Assembly: GCA_027858355.1 (NCBI GenBank)
Contig: JAQICW010000684.1
Coordinates: 1-28,933, forward strand
DNA from: Desulfobacula sp.
GTDB lineage: Bacteria; Desulfobacterota; Desulfobacteria; Desulfobacterales; Desulfobacteraceae
Reading direction: 5' to 3'
Length of the DNA stretch: 28,933 bases
Under the pieces are notes generated by a model that made no database searches, was not told where the DNA came from, and saw only the letters and a list, made by a program, of their open reading frames with translations. Every line of letters begins with the position of its first letter. Position 1 is the first letter of the stretch. This document shows, piece by piece, positions 1-8,500 of this stretch. The position numbers were made by a program, and so were the translations under genes.

Positions 1-2038
1 CTTTCATGTCCGGTTCTGATTCAGCCTTCTTTACAGCCGGTTCCTGGCCGTTTACATAACCTTTTAGCTGCAGGTCATACAGCTTATACAGGGTGCCGTC
101 CTTGTCCCATGAGGGGTCCTTAGTGAGCTCATAAGCCGTGGGCAAACCAGTAACCAAAGTAGGCTTATATGAGTCATTAGCAATGATAAACGCTTTATTT
201 GAATGCTGAAGTCTTTTAAGTTCTCGCTCATCATCAATTATTTCACCGGTATCATCACACCATTCTATGGTACCTTCCTTAAGTTGAGATATTGCCCACT
301 TTGAAACAGCTGTCTTAGAAACCCCCCAAGCATTAACCATATCATTATAGTTAACGATACCGTTCTCTTCGACATATACGAGCCTATCCTCAAACTTCTT
401 GCTCTGCTGGCCAAGGTTTTCTTTAAAGGATTCTTCGAACATTTGGATACCCATATGGTAATCGGCCATTATTGCTATTACCCGGCCCTTATCATCTTTT
501 TCCCTTTGAAATTGGTATACGCAGGTGATGGATTCAACAACAGAAAAAACTTTTGAAATAGCTCTCCTTGCAGCGATGGGATTTTTACCGCTTTTAATTA
601 AAAAATCTGCTATCTCCTCTGCAAATGGTATAATCACATTTATAGGCTGCAACGATCTATGAAGGGTTTTCCAGGTTAAAACGGTCTCTTTTCCCAGAGA
701 ATATCCGCTTCTAGATTTCCTTTTAGCAATCATTTTAATAACTCTATTTGTCTGCTCAGGAGATTCATCCGGATGAACCGTATGAAGGCGATCTTCCATT
801 TGTTTTTCTACAGTGTCAACGATGGTAGTGGTTATAAAAGCTGTCGGCCCGTCTAAAACTTTTTCAACAGTTTTAAGCTTACCATCATCATCTTTTTCTG
901 TGACAAAATAACGGATACACTTTTCGCTGATCAACGTCCTAACGGCATATGCAATTTCAGAATCCTTTTTATTCCCTGACTGAAATTGGAAAGCTTCAGC
1001 AACGATAAGGGCCTTATGTTTCATGCCCTCTTCAAGATGATAAAGAGATTTTGGACTCCCGCTGGTAATAAAAATGTAAGCTTCTTCCGGATATATAGAT
1101 CTTGCCTTATCAAGGGTAAGGGATTTGCCAGCACCAAAATGACCACTGTTTTTTACTGCCATAGGTTCCTCTAATAGTCGGGAATCTAATGCGGCAAAAT
1201 AAGTGGCAACAACATTTCTTTCACCGACAACCCCGGCCCGATACATTAGATCAATACGCTTTTTGACAAGCTGCTTGTCTTTCTGCAACTTTTCAACTTC
1301 GGTTAAGATTTCGGGGTCAACCGGTTCTTCAGGCTTTTGGCTTTCCTTTTCTTTCAGCCGTTTCTTATAACCTTGAATTTCTTCTTTAATAGCCTTTTCT
1401 TTCAAGGCCGGTATATGGATTACAATCAGACCAATGTAGTAGTATTGAAGCGTTTTATCCTCAATGGCAGCGATAATGGGAACTATATCTGATCGTAACA
1501 CAGGCAACGCCTTTGGTAGATTTTTCGGCAACTTCTTTATCAGCCATTCTAAAAAGGGTTCTGTTTTAGCCATCAGTTTTTTCAGGTCATCGGCATCGTT
1601 ATTCAAAAAATATTCATTAAGGTCAATCTTGTCTCTGTCATCAGGCCTTGGTAATATGACAATATAAACATGTTTACCGGTTTTGCTCAAATGCTTGGCT
1701 GTCCTTATCGCACCCTGCAACCCGGCCTGATTATCTTCGTTGTCGTTAATAATGTATATCGATTCAGCCGCTGTTGTCAGCTGTTCAAGTATGGGAAAAT
1801 GTTCCTCTTTAAAGTTCGTTGTAACCGGCGACACTGCATTGAATCCATGATCTATGGCACTAATCCAGTCAGGGGCACCTTCAGTAATGATGACCACTTT
1901 TGCTCCGATTACAGAATTTTCACCCATCATGCAGTTGCCAATGAACCTGGATATATGCTTGCGCTTAGGATCATCCGGTATGTGTTTACGAATCCGTCTG
2001 TATTTTATGTAATCTGGTATTTTTAGCTGCTCTTCCAT
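1..2038 (-). CDS. Primase C-terminal half: TOPRIM plus AAA-like ATPase (partial at 3' end)
   Basis: At least 679 codons are readable and the frame is still open at the left window edge. The ATG at 2038 has GGAGG about 9 bases upstream and overlaps the end of the preceding zinc-finger ORF by 16 bases. Residues 47-145 look like a TOPRIM domain: EGAPDW at 53-58, an acidic DNEDNQAG patch at 99-106, and DLNEYF near 139. A P-loop GHFGAGKS lies at 298-305 with a Walker B-like ALIVAEA at 342-348. A winged-helix-like stretch (NAWGVSKTAVSKWAIS) lies near 568-583. Together with its upstream partner it makes a CHC2-TOPRIM-ATPase primase of the kind that replicates plasmids, phages and integrative elements. 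Domain calls come from motifs read by eye. That it primes replication of this element is inference. Confidence 0.72.
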   Translation of the reverse strand, partial: MEEQLKIPDYIKYRRIRKHIPDDPKRKHISRFIGNCMMGENSVIGAKVVIITEGAPDWISAIDHGFNAVSPVTTNFKEEHFPILEQLTTAAESIYIINDNEDNQAGLQGAIRTAKHLSKTGKHVYIVILPRPDDRDKIDLNEYFLNNDADDLKKLMAKTEPFLEWLIKKLPKNLPKALPVLRSDIVPIIAAIEDKTLQYYYIGLIVIHIPALKEKAIKEEIQGYKKRLKEKESQKPEEPVDPEILTEVEKLQKDKQLVKKRIDLMYRAGVVGERNVVATYFAALDSRLLEEPMAVKNSGHFGAGKSLTLDKARSIYPEEAYIFITSGSPKSLYHLEEGMKHKALIVAEAFQFQSGNKKDSEIAYAVRTLISEKCIRYFVTEKDDDGKLKTVEKVLDGPTAFITTTIVDTVEKQMEDRLHTVHPDESPEQTNRVIKMIAKRKSRSGYSLGKETVLTWKTLHRSLQPINVIIPFAEEIADFLIKSGKNPIAARRAISKVFSVVESITCVYQFQREKDDKGRVIAIMADYHMGIQMFEESFKENLGQQSKKFEDRLVYVEENGIVNYNDMVNAWGVSKTAVSKWAISQLKEGTIEWCDDTGEIIDDERELKRLQHSNKAFIIANDSYKPTLVTGLPTAYELTKDPSWDKDGTLYKLYDLQLKGYVNGQEPAVKKAESEPDMK

Positions 2039-2778
2039 TTTATATTACCCTCCATGTTATAACATTCGTATTTATCAACTGGTGTAATCTTCGTTGCACG
2101 GCCTATCAGGTCAACTACCTTGCCATCCTTCCAAAAGGGAAAAATGATCCGTCCCTTGAAATAATCGTAGTAAGGGCCTCCTGGATCTTTAAAATTAAAA
2201 AGACCTGTAAGCGGTAATTTCCCTTTGAACTCCGGTGTCCTTAATAAATGATTGGCAAGATCAGATGTATTATCCGGATGACTTGAGCCCGGTGGTGCGA
2301 ATCCAATCTGCAAATCCTTGATGATGGCTTCAGAAAACTTGTAATGGGTCGTCAAATGGTCTTGGATATCAGGAAAGTTATCCAATTGTGCGTGATACCA
2401 TTCAGCAGACATGGTGAGCATATTAAAAACCAAATCTTTTTCAGCCTGATCATCTTTTAATTGTTTTAATTCTTCGGGCGACATCTCGCTTTGCCCCAGG
2501 TGTGGCATCTTTGCCCTGTCAGCAAGATAGTTCCTGGCAGTCATATGGTCACAGCTTTTGTAATGCTCCACGAGGTTGATCACGTCCCCTTTGGCATGAC
2601 AATGAAAGCATTTCCAACCCTGTATTCCAGGCCAGATGACAAGACATTTGCCGTCTTTACTTCCATGCTTCGGACAATCTCCCTGAAGGCAACTGCCAGA
2701 TGAGGTGCCGCTATAGCCAAGGCCGTATGCGACCTGCATTATGTCGTTTTTAAGTTTGAGTTTATCGTAGTAGTTCAT
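2023..2778 (-). CDS. Primase N-terminal half: CHC2 zinc finger protein
   Basis: A 251-aa protein. It has a CHC2-type zinc ribbon (CPKH at 35-38, CFHC at 57-60) followed by GDVINLV, as in DnaG-type primases. Near the end RIIFPFWKDGKVVDLIGRAT matches the DnaG N-terminal core domain. The ATG at 2778 is preferred because AAGGA lies 7 bases upstream; the frame also extends to a GTG at 2826 without a clear ribosome binding site. The protein stops just before the TOPRIM domain would begin, and the next ORF supplies TOPRIM in another frame with a 16-base overlap. It is therefore either half of a genuinely split, translationally coupled primase or the product of an old frameshift. Confidence 0.75.
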   Translation of the reverse strand: MNYYDKLKLKNDIMQVAYGLGYSGTSSGSCLQGDCPKHGSKDGKCLVIWPGIQGWKCFHCHAKGDVINLVEHYKSCDHMTARNYLADRAKMPHLGQSEMSPEELKQLKDDQAEKDLVFNMLTMSAEWYHAQLDNFPDIQDHLTTHYKFSEAIIKDLQIGFAPPGSSHPDNTSDLANHLLRTPEFKGKLPLTGLFNFKDPGGPYYDYFKGRIIFPFWKDGKVVDLIGRATKITPVDKYECYNMEGNIKWKSS

Positions 2779-2798
2779 CTGTTTTTCCTTATTGTTAT

Positions 2799-2879
2799 GG
2801 GTGCTGCCTCCCTGGGCCATAAACACATTGATTTTAAAGTATGTTCAATGTGTGGGCATAGGTTGGAAGGCAGCGCACC
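2799..2879. repeat. Long imperfect inverted repeat between primase and transglycosylase genes
   Basis: The inner arms acacattga (2823-2831) and tcaatgtgt (2845-2853) are perfect 9-base complements around a 13-base loop. The outer arms gggtgctgcctcc (2799-2811) and ggaaggcagcgcacc (2865-2879) are also near-complementary, so the whole stretch can form one long interrupted hairpin. It lies in the gap after the transglycosylase stop and covers the leader of the zinc-finger primase gene. It could be an RNA processing or attenuation structure, or a replication or transfer site of the element. No T-run follows on the minus strand, so a classic terminator is unlikely. Confidence 0.5.
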
Positions 2880-2884
2880 AATTT

Positions 2885-3973
2885 TTATTTAAAAAGTTCC
2901 TCAAGCCGATTAAGATCAGTATTCTTCAATGATTCAACTATAGTGAGAGCGTTCTTCAACTGCTCGATCTCCCTCACCCGATTGGTTCTTTCTCTTAAAA
3001 AATGGATCAACGAATCAATTGAAGTGGCATGTTTGAAAAGTTGTTGTCCCAAGTTTTCAATCGCCCAGAAATTATGTGTGCTTAACTGGACCCGTCTGAA
3101 ATAATATGGGAGATTCTGATAAAATAAAAAAGAACGCCCCTTGCAGGCCGGGCATTGGCAATCCATATAAACAGCAGGATCAATTTCTACATCTTCCCCG
3201 ACAGGCACATTTTGAAGATTTCGTGGGTTTGCATACTCGCTGTGCATCGCCTTGATCTTCCAGCTTCGCCCATCAAGAGTCACAAGGATAAAAAAATGCC
3301 GGGCAAAGTATGCGGCCAGAGCCATTGGGAATAGCGCCGCCACTCCAAGCAAATGGACATTCCTGAATCCCATTTGCCAAAACTTTAATAGAAATAAGGC
3401 TGTCTGCTCAATGGACTGCCCCCTGATTGGCATGGAAACACCATCAAACTTTTTAAGACAAATGGCCCCAAAAAATCGTCTCAGATGGCATAGAGAATAA
3501 CCTTGAACGGCCACATAAAGCTTCATATTATGGGTGTACCCACTTAAAAGTTTTATGGTTTTATTGGCCGCATCAATATTGTAGGGGAGCTTTTTTTCGA
3601 ATTCTTTGTTCTGTTCAGCTTTTCCTTTAAGCGTTCGTACTGGCCAATCAGAGACAATTAAAATATCAGGGTTGATTTTTAAAGCTGCCTGGACAATATT
3701 AACTACCGTTGGATTAGGAATACCCTTATATATTATGGGTTTTGAGTCATCCAAAAGTATTTCTTTGCCTTCCAACTCCCTGAAAAGGAGGGCATAGCCG
3801 CCATTATCCAAAATCATCAGCTTAGGATTGGCGACACCTATCCATTTCTTAGTAGCTTTTATCATTGCCGGAGATACCGCATAGTCGATAGGGGTTATCA
3901 GGCATCCACCATAATTATACCCCGGGAAATCCCTTTCATTTGCACTTGCGTAACAATTCATTAAACCATGCAT
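2885..3973 (-). CDS. TGT/DpdA-like guanine transglycosylase
   Basis: A 362-aa protein that fits the tRNA-guanine transglycosylase fold. Visible signatures are LDNGGY (55-60, place of the family DSGGF), SDWP (108-111), VQG (156-158), GVSMPI (178-183) and TLDGRSW (232-238), where Asp234 sits at the nucleophile position. The zinc site is CQCPAC (Cys272, 274, 277) plus His300 in STHNFWA. TGT enzymes exchange guanine for a 7-deazaguanine; the DpdA branch on phages and islands does this in DNA. Length and mobile context favour a DpdA-like role, but no preQ0-pathway or DpdB/C gene is in the window, so the substrate is unknown. The ATG at 3973 is chosen because GGAGG lies 7 bases upstream; the longer frame to 3988 would place that GGAGG inside the gene. 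It overlaps the 146-aa gene by 13 bases, suggesting co-translation. Confidence 0.75.
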   Translation of the reverse strand: MHGLMNCYASANERDFPGYNYGGCLITPIDYAVSPAMIKATKKWIGVANPKLMILDNGGYALLFRELEGKEILLDDSKPIIYKGIPNPTVVNIVQAALKINPDILIVSDWPVRTLKGKAEQNKEFEKKLPYNIDAANKTIKLLSGYTHNMKLYVAVQGYSLCHLRRFFGAICLKKFDGVSMPIRGQSIEQTALFLLKFWQMGFRNVHLLGVAALFPMALAAYFARHFFILVTLDGRSWKIKAMHSEYANPRNLQNVPVGEDVEIDPAVYMDCQCPACKGRSFLFYQNLPYYFRRVQLSTHNFWAIENLGQQLFKHATSIDSLIHFLRERTNRVREIEQLKNALTIVESLKNTDLNRLEELFK

Positions 3974-4401
3974 AATTTGTCCTCCCATTCCAAGTTCCAG
4001 ACTTTCCGGTTGATACTGCCGTGCTTTTTGTGTTCGTTCAGCATCCCTTTAACCAACTTTGTGACCCATGATTTAATTTTCTTGTCTGCCAGACCAGCCT
4101 GGCGAAACCTTAAGCTGGCACGATTAACGACCTTTAATATAATCTGGTATTGCTTTTTGTTTAATTTAGCCTTTTCTATATATTCCAGGGTAGAATTTTC
4201 AAAAAATTCAGAACAGGTCAGGTATTCATTGATAATCTCAATTGGGGAAAGCAGTAAAATAGCTATTTTTCTTCTGGCCAATTGATCAGGGGATTTCATT
4301 TTTTCCCTGGAATAGGCTTGAATAGCCAAAGTCGCTATTTGTGAATAAGCCAATGGCTTTCCAAAATCTTCATCCATTTTCTTAACCTGTTTTTTAACCA
4401 T
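3961..4401 (-). CDS. Hypothetical 146-aa protein upstream of the transglycosylase
   Basis: Basic, helix-rich 146-residue protein with no signal peptide or membrane segment and no family I recognise. The ATG has AGGAG about 10 bases upstream. Its stop overlaps the start of the TGT-like gene by 13 bases, so the two are probably translated together and may act together. The stretch LNKKQYQIILKVVNRA slightly recalls the C-terminal helices of Mg-chelatase-like AAA proteins, but there is no ATPase core, so no function is claimed. Confidence 0.62.
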   Translation of the reverse strand: MVKKQVKKMDEDFGKPLAYSQIATLAIQAYSREKMKSPDQLARRKIAILLLSPIEIINEYLTCSEFFENSTLEYIEKAKLNKKQYQIILKVVNRASLRFRQAGLADKKIKSWVTKLVKGMLNEHKKHGSINRKVWNLEWEDKLCMV

Positions 4402-4747
4402 AACGTCATTTCTCCTAAATTTGGGGCAGTCCTAAACCAACAATATATTTTGCTGGAATAGTTCTTTCCGAATTGATGTTTTGAAGATTTTTTATTTCTT
4501 CATGACTTTGTTATGGGAAATGGGAAAAAGGACATTTCTGGTTTTGTATTAAGGCTGTATTTGACAATCATTAAAAACAAAAAGAGAATGGCCAGCAATA
4601 AAGTGGCAATTCTCTTATGTTTACAACTTCTATAATTTCAGTTATTTAGTATGTTTTCCCAGAATTAATCAAAGGGATAAGAATGATCAATTGAAATTTT
4701 CAGGGGAATTATTTAACAAAAAATTTTCATTCATATATGACAGCAGA
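4402..4747. other. Intergenic leader of the 146-aa/transglycosylase/primase genes
   Basis: AT-rich sequence without a credible gene. On the minus strand it must contain the promoter of the leftward operon. A TATATT near 4443-4448 could be a -10 element, but no convincing -35 goes with it. A small hairpin has arms tgaaga (4482-4487) and tcttca (4497-4502). The stronger hairpin at 4573-4614 is listed separately. Confidence 0.4.
4573..4614 (-). terminator. Rho-independent terminator, minus strand
   Basis: Read on the minus strand, gagaattgcca (4614-4604) pairs with tggccattctc (4594-4584) with one mismatch around a 9-base loop, followed by TTTTTGTTTTT (4583-4573). It lies about 170 bases upstream of the 146-aa gene, so it would stop leftward transcripts from the helicase island or the IS remnant before they enter the transglycosylase operon. 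Confidence 0.7.
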
Positions 4748-5040
4748 ATGAAAAAGTCTGATCTGATAAAATTGATGCCCTTATAATAAGGATAGAAACC
4801 GGGCATCTATTAGACGGGAATTATGAGATCATTAAATCCATGGTTGATACCATTGCCTGCTTGAACCAGGCCCTGGGGAATAAAAAAGTTTCCATCAAGA
4901 GACAGTTGAAGATGCTGTGTCCGGAATAAAACAGGGCAAAACAATCGGAATACCAAAAATAATGCCAATAAAAACCCACACGACTGTGGCAGAAATAGTG
5001 GAAACAGATTCAGAAAAAGGGCACAGCCACGTTTGTAAAC
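4748..5040 (+). pseudogene. Decayed IS66-family transposase (TnpC) N-terminal remnant
   Basis: Plus-strand reading starts MKKSDLIK (4748), then needs a frameshift to give DALIIRIETG, then NYEIIKSMVDTIACLNQAL and KKVSIKRQLKML. This pattern is the N-terminal leucine-zipper-like region of IS66 TnpC proteins. After about 4925 the frame is broken again; a KGHSH near 5020 corresponds to the family KGHGR motif. The DDE catalytic core is absent. It is an old, non-functional IS fragment. The 82-codon minus-strand ORF over the same bases is its shadow. Confidence 0.62.
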
Positions 5041-5049
5041 ATCAAAAAG

Positions 5050-5071
5050 TTTTGCCATAATTTTGCCATAA
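5050..5071. repeat. Perfect 11-bp tandem repeat, ttttgccataa x2
   Basis: Two identical copies of ttttgccataa adjoin at 5050-5060 and 5061-5071, about 140 bases left of the tRNA fragment. A period of one helical turn next to an attachment junction is typical of arm-type binding sites for integrase or excisionase. That role is inferred from position only. Confidence 0.5.
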
Positions 5072-5209
5072 ATGAATCAAAGTATAGGTAACAAAGAGTA
5101 AGTATAGTGAAATCAGCAAAAAGAGGTTATCTCATAATTACTTGAATTTATTTAATTTTAAATACTTTTTGTTACTTTTCATTACTTTTACAATTTTCAT
5201 GGCGTTTGA

Positions 5210-5253
5210 CTCTGACTCCGTCAATTAAGGTTCGAATCCTTATCACCCAGCCA
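5210..5253 (+). other. 3' fragment of tRNA-Gln(CUG): candidate attachment site
   Basis: The sequence reads as a tRNA from position 32 to the CCA: anticodon loop CTCTGAC (anticodon CUG), 3' anticodon stem TCCGT, a perfect T-arm TAAGG/CCTTA around TTCGAAT, acceptor strand TCACCCA, discriminator G and CCA ending at 5253. Bases to the left (ggcgtttga) do not pair to complete the anticodon stem, and there is no D-arm or 5' acceptor strand, so this is not a working tRNA. Elements integrating into the 3' end of a tRNA leave such a copy at their far end. The element should therefore extend left from here, with the intact tRNA at its other end outside the window. Confidence 0.75.
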
Positions 5254-5264
5254 TTGATAACAAA

Positions 5265-5297
5265 GGCTTTCAGCGGTTTTGTTTGAAAGTCTTTTTT
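5265..5297 (+). terminator. Terminator of the original tRNA transcription unit
   Basis: Arms ggctttca (5265-5272) and tgaaagtc (5284-5291) pair over 8 bases with one G-U, followed by six T (5292-5297). It lies 11 bases after the tRNA CCA, as expected for the native terminator of the target tRNA gene. This supports sequence to the right being on the original downstream side of the tRNA. Confidence 0.7.
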
Positions 5298-5314
5298 GTT
5301 TAAGGTGACAATTT

Positions 5315-5336
5315 TCCCAGTTTTATCCCAGTTTTT
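5315..5336. repeat. 11-bp tandem repeat, tcccagtttt(a/t) x2
   Basis: tcccagtttta (5315-5325) is followed directly by tcccagttttt (5326-5336). Repeats of this look and spacing are often found beside tRNA attachment sites as integrase arm sites. With the pair at 5050-5071, both sides of the tRNA fragment carry 11-bp tandem pairs. No integrase gene is in the window. Confidence 0.45.
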
Positions 5337-5391
5337 TATTTTATGCAGCGTGATATTTTGTGAATATTTCAGTTAAAAAAAATCATAGTTT

Positions 5392-5514
5392 TTAAAAAAC
5401 TTTAATAGCAAGCGGTGATTCTATCTTTGACTCAGGCCGCGACTTGGGCCGTAACTCAGGCCGCAACTTGGGCCGTGTGCCCAGTTCATGGTCCAATTGT
5501 CCGTTTTGTATGAT
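5392..5514 (-). pseudogene. Gene relic with four 12-bp tandem repeats
   Basis: Positions 5430-5477 are four 12-bp units (actcaggccgcg, acttgggccgta, actcaggccgca, acttgggccgtg), equivalent to two 24-bp units. The open minus-strand frame through them has stops at 5515 and 5392 and reads GTRPKLRPELRPKSRPES followed by KIESPLAIKVF. Such R-P-x repeats occur in the linker between the ATPase part and the winged helix of AlbA_2/GHKL proteins like the one at 26024. It may be the end of a lost gene. No start or domain remains, so the call is weak. Confidence 0.3.
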
Positions 5515-5547
5515 CTATTTTGATCTGATTTTCTGTTTTCGGACAAT
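5496..5547. repeat. Inverted repeat attgtccg/cggacaat
   Basis: Perfect 8-base arms (5496-5503 and 5540-5547) flank a 36-base T-rich spacer, 27 bases beyond the stop of the SF2 helicase gene. It may form a weak 3' hairpin on the operon transcript or be a protein-binding site. The rest of 5298-5573 holds no gene I can support. Confidence 0.35.
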
Positions 5548-5573
5548 CAGACACATATAGTGCACCTCGACAA

Positions 5574-8500
5574 TTATGGAATATATATTGGCGGCCCTAA
5601 GTGGATCTGTAATAGTTTTGAAATGTCACTAACATCTGCATCCGCTATCTTGGATAAAAGGTATTCAATCATATCTTCCTGCCTTGTTTGGCCAAAGACC
5701 ATCCTGTAAATAACCAGCGATTTTTTAAGCGCCTGCAATTTTTCAATATCTCGACTTAAAGGTAATGTGGGTACATGTCTTTCTATGCAGGCACCGTCTT
5801 CGATTGGAAAACTCCAAAACGGTATTAACCCTCGACTTGATTCCCAGTGTTCTTTTCGTGCTATTTCAAACATTTCTGCCCAAGGATCTGGATGGTGATT
5901 CCCATTGAGGCGGTTTGCATATATTTTAGCTATATTTTTTCTAACAGCATGTCCTTTATAACGATGAATACGGCCCTCTCGCTGTTCCATATCAACTGGA
6001 TTCGAAGGAAGATTCCAGTGGAATAGGGCATGGCAATATGGATGAAAATCAAGCCCTTCCTGGCCTACAGAGGTAGATACAAGTACAAACGGCCAGAAAG
6101 GAGAGTTAAAAGCTACTCGGACATGATCTTCACGGGTTGTCTCACTTCCATCATCAGATTTTTGTATGCCAAATCTTAAAGCAAAATGATTGCGCATACT
6201 CCGCCTCTGAATTTGAATATTATTATTTAAGTTCTGGAATGAAATATCATCCATTTCAACTCTAGACGTAGTAAGAGACAAAGCTGAAGTAATAGTAAGG
6301 CCCACTTCTTTAATGACTTTATCAGGGGGATGGTCATTCACACCCAAAAATTCCTGCAAGATATGAGTGTACTCATCCAGGACAGCTTGCAGTCCCCCAT
6401 GCACACAGTATTCAAGGGCACTGCGCCAGTATGGTAATTTTCTGTTTATACCTCTAATTAATGCCATGATTTCTGGCCGGTTAAAAACTTTCCGGAATCC
6501 CCAGGCAATTCTTCCAGCTTCATTTCTAATCGAATTACCTGAACAATTTTTAAGACCGCCAGAAATCCTGCATAGTGCTCTTAGTGAAGTGACAGCGGGA
6601 CCAGCAAGAGCCATTTGCGCGAGTACCCATGAAAGATCTTTAGGTCTTTTACCCAGTGGTATATTTGTTCCGTTGAGAAGGCTTGCAGCATATTCAACAT
6701 GATCTGCCCAGCGTGAATCATCACCTTCCTCACTGATATCTTTTGATCGGCCACTCCAAATTTGTGGCAATCCCCACTGTTTTAACCATCTTTCAGCCGC
6801 AGCTTTGTCCTCCTGAATATCTAAGAGAATGGGGGCAGCCCAGTACCAGGACTCATCTTCTCTTTCTGAATGTTCATCCCCATCAGATATTTGTGATAGT
6901 TTTTTATCAATATGTTCTGCAATAATAGAAAGTAAGGTGCTGGACTTGAGTGTTTCAGTCGTTTCAGTGGATCTGTTTTTTATAAAAGTTAATGGATCTC
7001 CAAGGCGGGCAAGGCTAAAACTTGGATATAGAAGGCCAAGCACAGGCAAGCCGGTCAGTCTTTCATTACTAAAGGCAAAACGCAGGAGAGGACGGCGTTT
7101 TTTTCTTTCTTCAGATGTATTCAATGGATTTTCTTCAAAGGATTGATACATTCGACGCTCAACTTCATAACTCAATATAGCTGCAAGAACCTTCGGAACA
7201 ACTGTCCAGGAAGAAAAAATAAGTCTTTTGGTGAGGTTTTTCCTTTCAAAATTTTCAAAAGGCCCTTCAAGTTCATAATATGGAAGTGAGGGCGGGGACC
7301 ACAATAATCTCCAGCCACCGTCATCCAGCAGTTCTTTTATAAGTTTTCTGAGCCGAGCATTACCTGGGTCTACTTGCTGATAAGATTGAATGTCTTTCCA
7401 GGATAGAAAAGCGTCAGACGAGTTTTGTATAGCTTTTGTAAACTGAGAATTAGAAGACTCTTGGATTTGTTTGACAAATTTTTCTTTTAATTTGTAATGA
7501 TCCATAAAGTTAAGAAGATAAGGGGCTGACTTCCAATACTCAATAACATCACCCATGCCAAGCATCCCGGAGATTTTTTGCATGGTCAAAAATGCTTTAA
7601 TTTCAGAAGGGGGAATAACGAGGTCCCGATCAGAAATTTCTTTCAACATATCATCCTGTCCTGGTGTTGATGCAACGCGCTCAGTGCGTACCATTGTTCT
7701 CCGAAGCGCTTTTTCCAACTTCTGTTTGAGTATTGGTAATCTGATGGAATCACTATTGCCATACCGATACATTTCTCGGCGATACTCCTCGATTAATAAT
7801 TTTATTCCAGAAGTGTTATGGGGATTGTCTTCGAGAAATTCAAGGGTGGCAAGAAAATCCTGGTAATGATCTTCCTCACCGGACTCTTCATAAAGAGTGT
7901 ACATTTTATAAGGAGTTGCAGAAAGAAGAATGGTTCGGACATCGGTATCTTCGTCTGAATAATTGAAAAGTTCCTGTGCTAACAAACCGGCATCCGAGTC
8001 ATTATTTAGTAGGTGCTTAAAGCGCTGAAACTCATCTAAAATAACTAAGTCTGGCTCAAGTGCCTTTAAACAAGTTCTGGCTAAAATTGCCCGTAGCTCT
8101 CCGATGATTTTATTTCGGGCGCGGATCTTCTCATAAGGAATATTTTTATGTTGCTGGTAATATGAAAATCGGGTGCAAAGATCAAAAAAACGGCTGCGGA
8201 TATCGGGCAGGTCCTTTTGTTTTTCATGGGCAATATATTGATTCAGTTCAGCAAAATATGCATCTACAATATTTTTATCTATATTAAGGCCCGGTTCATA
8301 CTTTTTAAGCGTTGTTCGCCATCGATCTTTATCTGTCACATCACACTGCAAAACATTGGAGGCGGGAATGTTAGGAAGGTCCCATCCTTTCTTTAGCAGG
8401 TGGAAAAGCAAGGCACGTTCCTGCTGTATACCAGTGCTTGACTTAAGGTCAAAGGATGTCCCCGGCGTGAAGCTAACAAAGTTAAGTTTGTGGTCGAATC

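Noticed and set aside
1670..2026. Plus-strand 118-codon ORF and other plus-strand ORFs over 986-2026
   Set aside because: They run antisense to the continuous TOPRIM/ATPase primase frame and show no domain or ribosome binding site.
3961..4401. Mg-chelatase-like C-terminal similarity of the 146-aa protein
   Set aside because: Only about 16 residues resemble it and there is no ATPase domain.
4561..4590. TTGACA at 4561-4566 as a plus-strand -35 promoter element
   Set aside because: The matching -10 (agaatg) is poor and the only downstream gene on that strand is the broken IS66 remnant; the T-run belongs to a minus-strand terminator.
4810..5058. Minus-strand 82-codon ORF, leucine/phenylalanine-rich
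   Set aside because: It is the antisense shadow of the decayed IS66 tnpC; the plus-strand reading gives recognisable TnpC motifs.
5430..5477. CRISPR-like repeat array
   Set aside because: The four 12-bp units are directly adjacent with no spacers.
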